Source: JANNPJ01 sp035474375 (GTDB lineage Bacteria; Actinomycetota; Actinomycetes; Actinomycetales; Kineosporiaceae). Taken from it: 64,000 nt of DNA. Positions within the stretch are counted from its first letter, which is position 1, and each line of letters starts with the position of its first letter. Below, piece after piece: positions 8,875 through 17,303 of the stretch. The stretch covers positions 1 through 64,000 of the forward strand of contig DATINJ010000333.1 in NCBI GenBank assembly GCA_035474375.1, read 5' to 3'. The notes beneath the pieces were generated by a model that worked only from the letters and a program-made list of their open reading frames with translations, was not told where the DNA came from and did no database searches. Position numbers and translations under genes: made by a program.

Positions 8875-8876
8875 TT

Positions 8877-8890
8877 GGGCGCTTGCGCCC
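8877..8890 (+). terminator. Short GC hairpin after betA
   Basis: GGGCGCTTGCGCCC directly after the betA stop forms a 5-6 bp stem. There is no T-run, so it is a weak terminator candidate. The remaining 8891-9183 gap holds no gene, only the promoter region of the importer operon. Confidence 0.35.
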
Positions 8891-9094
8891 GGCTTACCCC
8901 TGTGGATCACTGGGGTGGTACATGACTTAGAGTGCTATTCGCATTCGGTTACGGACATTCGTGGCCATTTCGTCATCTGCTGCGGCACGTCACAGATTCG
9001 CCTGGAGGACTAGATTTACCGGACGGAAACGGCCCTAGCCATTGACGTTCATGCCGACCCGGGCAGAGTGTGTCCCCCAGAGAGAACTCGGGTG

Positions 9095-9107
9095 CGCATT
9101 ACGCAAC
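9095..9107 (+). promoter_or_regulatory. Candidate choline/betaine operator, site B
   Basis: CGCATTACGCAAC, 77 nt upstream of the proV start. It shares 12 of 13 bases with site A at 7056-7068, and the extended sequence is partly palindromic (GGTGCGCA-T-TACGCAAC). It is placed to control the importer operon. Confidence 0.45.
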
Positions 9108-9183
9108 AACGACGCTACTCGGTACGCCTGGTGGCACCTCAAGGCAGTCCCGTATCCGGATGTTCAGCAGAGAGGTAAGGGCC

Positions 9184-10248
9184 ATGGCCGCCGTCACGGA
9201 GCGCAGTCAGATCGCCGTTGGGACCGGGGAACCGCTGGTTTCGGTCCGCGACTTGTGGATGGTTTTCGGGCCCAAAGCGGCCAGCGTGCCGTCGTCCCCG
9301 GACCTCTGCGAGTTGACCCGACGCGAGCTGATCGACAAGACCGGAAACACGATCGCGGTCCGGGACGTCTCCTTCGACGTAGCCCCCGGCGAAGTGTTCG
9401 TCGTGATGGGCCTGTCCGGCTCCGGCAAGTCGACACTGGTGCGCTGCCTGACCCGGCTGATCGAGCCGACCGCCGGCAGCGTGATCTTCGAGGGTGAGGA
9501 CATCCTCGAGGCCGACCAGAAGCGGCTGCGCGAACTGCGGCGGCACAAGTTCTCGATGGTGTTCCAGAACTTCGGCCTGCTGCCCCACCGCAAGGTGGTC
9601 GACAACGTGGGGTACGGCCTGGAGGTGCGCGGCGCCGGCAAGGCCGAGCGCCGCCGCCGGGCGATGGAGATGATCGAACTGGTCGGTCTCTCCGGCTACG
9701 AGAGCTCCTACCCCGACCAGCTCTCCGGCGGCATGCAGCAGCGAGTCGGCCTGGCCCGGGCCTTGGCCGTGGAACCGGACGTCCTGTTTTTCGACGAGCC
9801 CTTCTCGGCCCTCGACCCGCTGATCCGCCGAGATATGCAGGCCGAGGTGATCCGGCTGCACCACGAACTGAAGAAGACGATGGTCTTCATCACCCACGAC
9901 CTCTCCGAGGCGCTGAAGCTCGGCGACCGGATCCTGATCATGCGTGACGGCGTCGTCGTCCAGGTCGGTACCGGCGACGAACTGGTCGGCGCCCCGGCCA
10001 ACGACTACGTCCGCGATTTCGTCAGCGACATCCCCAAGGGCGACGTCCTGACCTTGAAATGGATCATGCGGCCGCCGACCGACGACGACCCGATGGACGG
10101 CCCGGAACTCGGCCCGGACGTGATCGTCCGGGAGGCCACCCGGGCGGTGCTGGCCGCCGAGAAGCCGGTCAAGGTCGTGAAGGACGGCGTGCTGCTCGGC
10201 ATCGTCGGCGACGAGGAGATCCTCGCCATCGTGGCCGGAACGATCTGA
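9184..10248 (+). CDS. proV: Glycine betaine/proline ABC transporter ATP-binding protein
   Basis: A 354-residue ProV/OpuAA-type ATPase. Walker A is GLSGSGKST (about 76-84), the Q-loop is MVFQNFGLLPHRKV, the signature is LSGGMQQRVGLARAL, Walker B is VLFFDEPFSALDPL and the H-loop is ITHDLSEA. The distinctive N-terminal VSVRDLWMVFGPK of betaine importers is present. A C-terminal stretch (about 265-354) resembles the CBS-like regulatory part of ProV, which in relatives senses ionic strength. The ATG at 9184 is chosen because of the AGGTAAGG upstream and because the family starts there. Its stop overlaps the permease start by one base (TGATG). Confidence 0.9.
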   Translation: MAAVTERSQIAVGTGEPLVSVRDLWMVFGPKAASVPSSPDLCELTRRELIDKTGNTIAVRDVSFDVAPGEVFVVMGLSGSGKSTLVRCLTRLIEPTAGSVIFEGEDILEADQKRLRELRRHKFSMVFQNFGLLPHRKVVDNVGYGLEVRGAGKAERRRRAMEMIELVGLSGYESSYPDQLSGGMQQRVGLARALAVEPDVLFFDEPFSALDPLIRRDMQAEVIRLHHELKKTMVFITHDLSEALKLGDRILIMRDGVVVQVGTGDELVGAPANDYVRDFVSDIPKGDVLTLKWIMRPPTDDDPMDGPELGPDVIVREATRAVLAAEKPVKVVKDGVLLGIVGDEEILAIVAGTI

Positions 10249-12254
10249 TGGCCACCCTGGCCACCTCCACCTCGCGGCTGTCGCTGCCCCGACTCAGTCG
10301 GGGCAAGCTCCTCGTCGGGCTGCTGGTGATCTGGCTCGTCCTCGGCGTAGCGCTGCGTGGCAAGTGGACGTTGTCGCTGGCGGCAGCGGATCTGACCGGG
10401 CTGCACCGCTGGTTCAACGACGCCAACGGCTCGATCAGCGCCAACCGGAACAGCAGCCCGTTCTTCCTCTACTTCTTCAACGAGATCCGGTTGGTGATCG
10501 ACCATCTGGTGGTCTTCATCCAGGGTCTGATCGCGCAGCCGGCCTACAACCGGCCGGTGCCGGTGATCGGCTGGCTCGGCGTGGTCGCACTGGTCACCTT
10601 CATCGCCTCGGCCCTCGGCAACCTCCGGGTCGGAGCGCTCGCGCTGATCGGCTTCACCTTCCTCGGCCTGCAAGGGCTATGGCAGGAGAGCATGGACACG
10701 CTGGCGCTCACCCTGTCCGCGGTACTGCTGGCGCTGGCGATCGGCATCCCGCTGGGGATCTGGGCCGGCGTCAACGACCGATTCAACGGGATCGTCTCGC
10801 CCGTACTGGATTTCATGCAGACGATGCCAACCTTCGTCTATCTGGCCCCGCTGGCCCTGTTCTTCCTGATCGGCCCTGCCTCGGCAACGATCGCGACGCT
10901 GATCTACGCGCTCCCACCGGCGGTTCGATACACCGCGCACGGAATCCGCGAGGTGCCGGCCACTTCGGTCGAGGCGGCCATCTCTTTGGGAGCCACCGGA
11001 CGGCAGCGGCTGACCGGAGTGCTGCTGCCGATGGCCAAGCGAACCATCGTGCTCGGCCTGAACCAGACGATCATGGCGGCGCTGGCGATGGCGACGATCG
11101 CCGCGCTGATCGACGCCCCCGGGCTCGGTAAGACCGTGTTGAAAGCGCTCGAGACCCTGGACGTCGGCAACTCCTTCAACGCCGGTCTGGCGATCGTCGT
11201 GATGGCGATCTGCCTGGACCGGATCACCACCGCCGCCAGCCGTCGGGCCGAGGTCGCCGGTCGCGGCCGGGCGCCCAAGGCCTGGACGGTCAAGGCCCGC
11301 CGCCCGGCCCTGGTGATCGGTGGGATCGTGACCCTGGTCGCCATCTACCTTTCCCGGACGTACCTATGGGCCGCCGACTTCCCCACCACGCTGGGCGGAG
11401 CCAACGGCACGGACATCAACATCGGCAACGACATCGCCAAGCGGACCAGCATCATCAGCGACTGGGTGCAGTTGAACGCCTCCGATCTGACCAACGGATT
11501 CAAGGACGTCATCACCTCGGTACTGATCGATCCGTTGCAGACGCTGTTCGTCGAATCGCCCTGGTGGCTGATCGCATTCGTCCTGATCTCGCTGGCCGCG
11601 CTGTTCGGAGACCGGCGGGCGGTGATCACCACGGTGATCTGTCTGGCCGTGCTGCTCGGCACCGGGCTCTGGCAGGACACCATGACCACGCTCGCGATGA
11701 CCCTGGTCGCCACCGCCGTGACGATCCTGCTGGGCCTGCTGATCGGCGTCTCGATGGCACGAAACCGGCGGGTGGACAGCGTGGTTCGGCCGATTCTGGA
11801 CGCCTTCCAGACGATGCCGGCCTTCGTCTACCTGGTGCCGTTCGTCGCCCTGTTCGCGGCCAGTCGATTCACCGCGATCGTCGCCGCGGTGCTGTACGCC
11901 GCCCCGGTCTCAATCAAGATCGTGGCGGACGGCGTGGCCGCGGTCTCACCCACCACCGTCGAGGCGGCCATCGCCTCCGGATCAAATACCTGGCAGATCA
12001 TCACCAAGGTGCAGCTGCCAATGGCACGGGAGGCCCTGACCCTGGCCGTCAACCAGGGGCTGATCTATGTTCTGGCGATGGTCGTCGTCGGAGGATTGGT
12101 CGGCGCAGGGGCGCTCGGTTACGACGTGGTCTCGGGATTCTCCCGGGGTGAACTGTTCGGCAAGGGCCTGGCTGCGGGAATCGCGATCGTCGCGCTCGGC
12201 ATCATGCTCAACCGAATTACCGTCGCCGCCGCGGAGCGGCAGCGAACGGCATGA
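10248..12254 (+). CDS. proW: Glycine betaine ABC transporter permease, tandem-fused
   Basis: A 668-residue permease carrying two full ProW-type modules. Module 1 (about residues 145-325) has LWQESMDTLALTLSAV and AAISLGATGRQRL. Module 2 (about 475-650) has LWQDTMTTLAMTLVAT and AAIASGSNTWQII. Each contains the EAA coupling loop that docks on the ATPase (VEAAIS-G and VEAAIA-G). A single ProW is about 350 residues and acts as a dimer; here both halves are in one chain. An N-terminal segment precedes module 1 with extra membrane helices. The start is ATG at 10248, overlapping the proV stop by one base. The stop overlaps the ATGA of the downstream frame used by proX. Confidence 0.87.
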   Translation: MATLATSTSRLSLPRLSRGKLLVGLLVIWLVLGVALRGKWTLSLAAADLTGLHRWFNDANGSISANRNSSPFFLYFFNEIRLVIDHLVVFIQGLIAQPAYNRPVPVIGWLGVVALVTFIASALGNLRVGALALIGFTFLGLQGLWQESMDTLALTLSAVLLALAIGIPLGIWAGVNDRFNGIVSPVLDFMQTMPTFVYLAPLALFFLIGPASATIATLIYALPPAVRYTAHGIREVPATSVEAAISLGATGRQRLTGVLLPMAKRTIVLGLNQTIMAALAMATIAALIDAPGLGKTVLKALETLDVGNSFNAGLAIVVMAICLDRITTAASRRAEVAGRGRAPKAWTVKARRPALVIGGIVTLVAIYLSRTYLWAADFPTTLGGANGTDINIGNDIAKRTSIISDWVQLNASDLTNGFKDVITSVLIDPLQTLFVESPWWLIAFVLISLAALFGDRRAVITTVICLAVLLGTGLWQDTMTTLAMTLVATAVTILLGLLIGVSMARNRRVDSVVRPILDAFQTMPAFVYLVPFVALFAASRFTAIVAAVLYAAPVSIKIVADGVAAVSPTTVEAAIASGSNTWQIITKVQLPMAREALTLAVNQGLIYVLAMVVVGGLVGAGALGYDVVSGFSRGELFGKGLAAGIAIVALGIMLNRITVAAAERQRTA

Positions 12255-12304
12255 GTACCATCCAGACGCCACCCGTAGTGGCCGGACCAGGAGGAACAAC
12301 CACC

Positions 12305-13318
12305 TTGCGAGACACCAAGTTCGCTGAGCGCACCAGGGCGGCCCTAGGCCCCCATCGGCGACACGCAGTCGCCTTCTCCGCCGTGATCGCGCTGGCACTG
12401 GCCGGTTGCGGCGGCGCCACCATCGAGTCTGACACGCCTGCTGCCTCGGCCTCCGGCGGCGCCGCGGCTTGCGGTGCTTTCAATATCGCGGTCAACCCGT
12501 GGGTGGGCTACGAGGCGGACGCCGCAGTCGTCGGCTACGTCGCCGAGAAGAACCTCGGCTGCAAGGTGACCAAGAAGGACCTCAAGGAAGAGGTCTCCTG
12601 GCAGGGCTTTGGGACCGGCGAGGTGGATGTCGTCCTGGAGAACTGGGGCCACCCCGACCTGGAGAAGAAGTACATCACCGGCGACAAGAGCGCCGTTGAC
12701 GTCGGCCAGACCGGCAACGAAGGCGTGATCGGCTGGTTCGTGCCGCCGTGGATGGCAGCCAAGTACCCGGACATCCTGGACTGGAAGAACCTGAACAAGT
12801 ACGCCGACCAGTTCAAGACCTCGGAGTCCGGCGGCAAGGGTCAGTTGCTGGACGGTGACCCGTCGTTCGTGACGAACGACGAGGCGCTGGTGAAGAACCT
12901 GAAGCTGAACTACAAGGTCGTGTTCGCCGGCAGCGAGGCGGCGCTGATCACCGCCTTCAAGCAGGCCGAGGCCAAGAAGACCCCGCTGCTCGGGTACTTC
13001 TACGCCCCGCAGTGGTTCCTGTCCGAAGTGCCGCTGAAGAAGGTGGCGCTGCCGGAGTACAAGGAAGGCTGCGACGCCGACCTTGCCAAGGTGGCCTGTG
13101 ACTACCCGATCTACAAGCTCAACAAGGTCGCCAGCACGAAGTTCATGGCCTCCGGCAGCCCGGCTGCCGAGCTGGTGAAGAACTTCAACTGGACGAACGA
13201 CGACCAGAACCTGGTCGCCAAGTACATCGCCGAGGACAAGATGACCCCGGAGGACGCCGCCAAGAAGTGGGTGGACGCCAACCCGGACAAGGTAAAGGCC
13301 TGGCTCCCCGCCAGCTAA
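12305..13318 (+). CDS. proX: Glycine betaine-binding lipoprotein
   Basis: An OpuAC/ProX-type substrate-binding protein of about 337 residues. From the TTG at 12305 the first 34 residues form a signal peptide with a charged start, a hydrophobic stretch and the lipobox LALAG-C35, so the protein is lipid-anchored outside the membrane. INPWVGYE-like and WFVPPWMAAKYPDI segments supply the aromatic residues that cage quaternary amines in the family. Start: AGGAGG stands 10 nt before this TTG, and it gives a normal signal peptide. An ATG at 12251 overlapping the proW stop (ATGA) would add 18 residues and is the alternative. It is the last gene of the importer operon. Confidence 0.87.
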   Translation: MRDTKFAERTRAALGPHRRHAVAFSAVIALALAGCGGATIESDTPAASASGGAAACGAFNIAVNPWVGYEADAAVVGYVAEKNLGCKVTKKDLKEEVSWQGFGTGEVDVVLENWGHPDLEKKYITGDKSAVDVGQTGNEGVIGWFVPPWMAAKYPDILDWKNLNKYADQFKTSESGGKGQLLDGDPSFVTNDEALVKNLKLNYKVVFAGSEAALITAFKQAEAKKTPLLGYFYAPQWFLSEVPLKKVALPEYKEGCDADLAKVACDYPIYKLNKVASTKFMASGSPAAELVKNFNWTNDDQNLVAKYIAEDKMTPEDAAKKWVDANPDKVKAWLPAS

Positions 13319-13346
13319 CTACCCGGCTAGTCCTCGCTCCTCTCTC

Positions 13347-13402
13347 GCCGTGATCATGCACGGTTGCCCCTTCACCGGGAAGCAACCGTGCATGATCACG
13401 GC
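13347..13402. repeat. 50-bp inverted-repeat element, copy 2 (56 bp with extended arms)
   Basis: Perfect 21-bp arms at 13347-13367 and 13382-13402 with a 14-nt loop. The 18-bp core (13350-13399) matches the copies at 6058 and 62078. It sits between proX and the dimethylglycine oxidase gene and could also act as a terminator for the importer operon. Confidence 0.88.
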
Positions 13403-13491
13403 GGAGTTGGTTTGGGGGCGGAGTCACGGGCGGATTCCCTTGACGAGCGGTCCCGCAGCGAGGGACAGTCAAGTTGCGCCTGATGGATCGA

Positions 13492-13504
13492 GTTGCGCGA
13501 TACG
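13492..13504 (-). promoter_or_regulatory. Candidate choline/betaine operator, site C
   Basis: On the minus strand it reads CGTATCGCGCAAC, agreeing with sites A and B at all conserved positions. A second GTTGCG lies 19 bp upstream (13473-13478). It is immediately upstream of the dimethylglycine oxidase start (13520), so bound protein could block or recruit polymerase there. Confidence 0.45.
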
Positions 13505-13519
13505 CACTGGAGGCTGAGC

Positions 13520-16003
13520 ATGACCGGACCACGGGTGGTTATCGTCGGGGCAGGAATCGTCGGGGCATCGCTCGCCGATGAGCTGTCGGCTCGCGGCTGG
13601 GACGACATCACCGTCGTCGATCAGGGTGAATTGCCCAGTCCTGGTGGCTCCTCCTCGCACGCGCCGGGTTTGGTGTTCCAGACCAACGGCTCGAAGACGA
13701 TGACCCAGTTGGCCACGTACACGGTGGAGAAGCTGGTCAGTCTCGACCTGGACGGCGAACCGTGCTTCCTCCAGGTCGGTGGCCTGGAGGTCGCCACCAC
13801 GCCGGAACGGCAGGCCGAGTTGTACCGCCGGCACGGCTGGGCCACCGGCTGGGGTCTGGACGCCCGGCTGCTGTCGCCGGCCGAGTGCGTGGCGCTACAC
13901 CCGTTGCTCGACCCGGACCTGGTGCTCGGCGGGCTGTACGTGCCGACCGATGGGTTGGCCAAGTCCGTCCGCGCGGTCGAGGCGCAGCTACGGCGGGCGC
14001 AGTCGCGCGGCGTCCGGCTGCTGGAACGCCACGAGGTGACGGACATTCGGACCGAGCCGGCCGAGGACGGCGGGCCGGGCACGGTGGTCCGCGCGGTCGT
14101 CACCGATCAGGGCGAGATCCCGGCCGATCTGGTGGTCTGCTGCGCCGGCTTCTGGGGGCCGAAGGTGGCCGGGATGGTCGGGATGGACTTGCCGCTCACC
14201 CCGCTCGCCCACCAACTGGCCTGGACCGGACCGGTTCCCGCGCTGGCCGGTCAGGAACAGGAGGCGGTCCGGCCGATTCTGCGCCACCAGGACGCCGACC
14301 TGTACTACCGAGACCGGTTCGACCAGATCGGGATCGGCTACTACGGCCACGACCCGATGCCGGTCGACCCGTTCGCCATCATGTCCGTCGATGCGGCCGA
14401 GTCGGCCGGCGTGATGCCTTCGGTACTGCCGTTCACCGAAACGGATTTCGTCCCGGCCTGGGAGGAGTCGCAGCGGCTGCTGCCGGCCCTGGGGGACGCC
14501 AAGCTGGACCAGGGGATCAACGGGCTGTTCTCCTTCACCACCGACAACTTTCCGCTGCTCGGTCCGGCTCTCGACGTCCAGGGCTTCTGGGTGGCGGAGG
14601 CGGTCTGGGTGACGCATTCGGCCGGGGTGGGCCGGGCGATGGCCGAGTGGATCGTAGACGGCCACTGCTCGTCTTTCGATCTGCACGAGTGCGACGTCAA
14701 CCGGTTCGAGGCGCACCAGCTCGCGCCCGACTACGTGCTGGCCAGGGACTGCCAGAACTTCGTGGAGGTGTACGACATCCTGCACCCGCTGCAGCCGATG
14801 GAAGACCCTCGACCGCTACGCACCAGCCCTTTTCATCCTCGCGAAGCGGCACTCGGTGCGGTCTTCCTGGAGGCTTCCGGTTGGGAGCGGCCGCACTGGT
14901 ACGAGGCGAACGCCGACCTGGTGGCCGGTCGCGCCGTGCCGACGCCGGACCCCTGGGCGGCTCGCTACTGGTCGCCGATCATCGCCGCCGAGGCGCAGGT
15001 CACCCGCGAGCGGGTGGCGATGTATGACATGACCGCGCTGAAGCGGCTCGAGGTCACGGGTCGGGGGGCCACCGCCTTCCTCCAGGAGCTGTTCACCGGC
15101 AACGTCGACAAGTCCATCGGATCGGTGACTTACGGCCTGTTCCTGGACTCGGACGGCGGCATCCGCAGTGACGTCACGATCGCCCGGCTCGGCCGGGACA
15201 GCTACCAGGTCGGCGCGAACGGCGCGCTGGACGTGGACTGGCTGACCCGCCGGTTGCCGCTGGACGGCACCGTCCAGGTTCGGGACACCACCGGCGGTAC
15301 CTGCTGCATCGGCCTCTGGGGGCCGCTGGCCCGCGACCTGCTCGCCCCGCTGACCCGCGCCGACCTGTCCAACGAGAGCTTCAAGTACTTCCGGGGTCTG
15401 CAGTTCGCGATCGGGAACGTGCCGGTGACCGCGCTGCGGCTGTCCTACGTGGGCGAGCTCGGCTGGGAGCTCTACACCACCGCCGACCTCGGCCTGAAGC
15501 TGTGGGACACGCTCTGGGCGGCCGGTCAGTCGCACGGCGTGATCGCGGCCGGGCGGGGCGCTTTCAACAGCCTGCGGTTGGAGAAGGGATACCGCTCGTT
15601 CGGCACCGACATGACCTACGAGCACGACGCCTGGGAGGCCGGGGTCGGCTTCGCCGTCCGGCTGCAGAAGGAGTCATTCCTCGGCCGGGAGGCGACCGTC
15701 GCCCGGCAGGGCAACGTTCGGCGGAAGCTGACCTGTCTGCTGGTTGATGCCGCGCCGGGATCCTCGACCGACGGCATTGCGCTGGGCAAGGAGCCGGTTT
15801 TCGCCGGTACCACCTGCGTGGGCTACGTGACCAGCGCGGCCTACGGCTACACCATCGGCCGCTCGATCGCCTACGCCTGGCTGCCGGCCGAACTGTCGGT
15901 CCCCGGGCAGCAGGTCGAGATCGGCTACTTCGACCAGCGACTGCCGGCCACGGTCGCCGCCGAACCGCTCTTCGACCCGAAGATGGCTCGCCTGCGCGGC
16001 TGA
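13520..16003 (+). CDS. dmgO: Dimethylglycine oxidase (FAD + THF-dependent)
   Basis: An 827-residue two-part enzyme, close to the 830 residues of Arthrobacter dimethylglycine oxidase. The N-terminal DAO-type FAD domain begins VVIVGAGIVGASLA (GxGxxG at 10-15). H47 in SSSHAPG lies at the position of the histidine that binds FAD covalently in this family. The C-terminal half (about 430-827) is a GCV_T-like THF domain, with RVAMYDMTALKRLEV and YVGELGWELYTT. It oxidises dimethylglycine to sarcosine and passes the carbon to THF as 5,10-methylene-THF. GGAGG precedes the ATG at 13520 by 6 nt. An operator-like site is directly upstream. Confidence 0.88.
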   Translation: MTGPRVVIVGAGIVGASLADELSARGWDDITVVDQGELPSPGGSSSHAPGLVFQTNGSKTMTQLATYTVEKLVSLDLDGEPCFLQVGGLEVATTPERQAELYRRHGWATGWGLDARLLSPAECVALHPLLDPDLVLGGLYVPTDGLAKSVRAVEAQLRRAQSRGVRLLERHEVTDIRTEPAEDGGPGTVVRAVVTDQGEIPADLVVCCAGFWGPKVAGMVGMDLPLTPLAHQLAWTGPVPALAGQEQEAVRPILRHQDADLYYRDRFDQIGIGYYGHDPMPVDPFAIMSVDAAESAGVMPSVLPFTETDFVPAWEESQRLLPALGDAKLDQGINGLFSFTTDNFPLLGPALDVQGFWVAEAVWVTHSAGVGRAMAEWIVDGHCSSFDLHECDVNRFEAHQLAPDYVLARDCQNFVEVYDILHPLQPMEDPRPLRTSPFHPREAALGAVFLEASGWERPHWYEANADLVAGRAVPTPDPWAARYWSPIIAAEAQVTRERVAMYDMTALKRLEVTGRGATAFLQELFTGNVDKSIGSVTYGLFLDSDGGIRSDVTIARLGRDSYQVGANGALDVDWLTRRLPLDGTVQVRDTTGGTCCIGLWGPLARDLLAPLTRADLSNESFKYFRGLQFAIGNVPVTALRLSYVGELGWELYTTADLGLKLWDTLWAAGQSHGVIAAGRGAFNSLRLEKGYRSFGTDMTYEHDAWEAGVGFAVRLQKESFLGREATVARQGNVRRKLTCLLVDAAPGSSTDGIALGKEPVFAGTTCVGYVTSAAYGYTIGRSIAYAWLPAELSVPGQQVEIGYFDQRLPATVAAEPLFDPKMARLRG

Positions 16004-16080
16004 TCGGGGCTGATCGGGGCTGTGTCCGAGGTCTGGCTCCGAGGTCTGGCTCCGAGCTCTGGGTCTCCGAGCTCTGGGTC
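16001..16080. repeat. Short tandem repeats between dmgO and the Uma2-family gene
   Basis: Two copies of TGATCGGGGC (16001-16020, the first holding the dmgO stop) are followed by four related 13-bp units of TCCGAGSTCTGGS from 16025 to about 16078. They fill the gap between the two convergent genes. Confidence 0.7.
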
Positions 16081-16621
16081 AGGGCCAGATTCCGCTGAGG
16101 TCAACCTTGGACAGCCAGCAGGTAGCCGAGTCACGCAGGCCGAACTCGTGGGTCTCCTGGGTCTCCTGGTCCAGCACCCAGTAGGAACCGATCCCCCACT
16201 CGGTGTAGAGCTGCTTCTTGAGATACAGGTCCGCGGCTCGGCTCGAGGGCGAGATCACCTCGACGGCAAGATAGACGTCTTCGGGGCGCAGGGAGGCGCC
16301 GCGCTGAGCCGTAGCAGCGCTGCGGTCTACGACCGCGACATCCGGGATGAGCAGTCGATCCGTTTCCCTGCGGCGCAGGATGTTGACACCCGCCAGGACC
16401 CGGAGGTCTGGAGGCGCGAGTTGAGCCAGAGCAACCGTGAGGTTCGTCGTGATGATCTGGTGGGGGACCCCGACCAGCGGCGTCACGTGCGGACTCCCGT
16501 CGATGATCTCGTGGCGGGGCCAGGCCTGCTCTGGTAGATCATCGAAGCGCACCCCGGCCGGATTGATCGGATCGATGTGCCCCTCGCCCTCCTGCTGGGT
16601 AGCCCTCAGACCTGCCAGCAA
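16079..16621 (-). CDS. Uma2-family (DUF820) restriction-endonuclease-like protein
   Basis: A protein of up to 180 residues with the PD-(D/E)xK-like Uma2 fold. Motifs are HEIIDGSPHVTP, LLIPDVAVVD, YLAVEVISPSSRAADLYLKK and EWGIGSYWVLD. The Asp and the E-V-I core form the predicted metal site. Uma2 proteins are abundant in actinobacteria and cyanobacteria and their role is not settled. The TTG at 16621 has GGATAGG upstream and lies 6 nt after the soxG stop. An alternative GTG at 16552 gives an N-terminus (RFDDLPEQ) closer to the family. It is probably cotranscribed with the sox operon, without an obvious metabolic link. Confidence 0.75.
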   Translation of the reverse strand: MLAGLRATQQEGEGHIDPINPAGVRFDDLPEQAWPRHEIIDGSPHVTPLVGVPHQIITTNLTVALAQLAPPDLRVLAGVNILRRRETDRLLIPDVAVVDRSAATAQRGASLRPEDVYLAVEVISPSSRAADLYLKKQLYTEWGIGSYWVLDQETQETHEFGLRDSATCWLSKVDLSGIWP

Positions 16622-16627
16622 GCATAC

Positions 16628-17290
16628 CTATCCGTGACTCTGCGTAGCCCCCAGGAGTTGAGCGGTCCCTGCAGTGGCGAACTCGGCGGCGGCGTCGATG
16701 AACCAGTCGGCGAAGTAGTCGGCGAACGAACCCCGGAACAGCACCCGGTACACCGGGCCGGACGGCGCTCCCTCGGCTCCGGCCTGCCAGATCAGCACGT
16801 GGCCCCGAGCCAGCGTGGTCTGCGCGCAGCAGCCGGCGGTGAACGACCGGGGATGCAGATCAATGGTGCAGCCCTTTTCCAGCAGATCCCGGGCGTTGGG
16901 GCCGCTCAGTACCAGGGTGTCACGGTTGGCGCTGACGTCCACCACCGAACCGCGATCATCGCCAATCGCTTCGATCAGCAGCGTTACCAGGTCGCCGGTG
17001 GCGCCGACCGGCCCGACGACGAGAAACTCGTCCGGCCCGAGCCAGAGCACCGAGCGCACCTCACCGGCCACCACTCCGTCTATCTCGCCGACCATCACAC
17101 TCGAAACATTTCCTACTGCAGGCAGTTTCAACCCCAGCGCGGACTCGACCCGGGAAGCGGAATCGGAGCCCGGAGCTACTCGAAGGCTGACCATGGAAAG
17201 GAACGGCAACTCAACTAGTGCCACACCACCGGTCAGGGACGCGAACTCAGCGGCCCGGTGTGCGAGCGGACTGCGCCGCCAGCGGTCCAT
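16628..17290 (-). CDS. soxG: Sarcosine oxidase gamma subunit
   Basis: A 220-residue SoxG. It begins DRWRRSPLAHRAAEF, the usual gamma start, and contains LKLPAVGNVSS and LWLGPDEFLVVGPVG; the fold resembles the THF-binding GCV_T half. The gamma subunit completes the heterotetramer with alpha, beta and delta. The ATG at 17290 was chosen; GAGGAG lies upstream. A GTG at 17314 that overlaps soxA, with AAGGAG 6 nt before it, is equally well supplied and would add 8 residues. It is the last sox gene, 13 nt after soxA. Confidence 0.85.
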   Translation of the reverse strand: MDRWRRSPLAHRAAEFASLTGGVALVELPFLSMVSLRVAPGSDSASRVESALGLKLPAVGNVSSVMVGEIDGVVAGEVRSVLWLGPDEFLVVGPVGATGDLVTLLIEAIGDDRGSVVDVSANRDTLVLSGPNARDLLEKGCTIDLHPRSFTAGCCAQTTLARGHVLIWQAGAEGAPSGPVYRVLFRGSFADYFADWFIDAAAEFATAGTAQLLGATQSHG

Positions 17291-17303
17291 CCCGGCACTC
17301 TCC

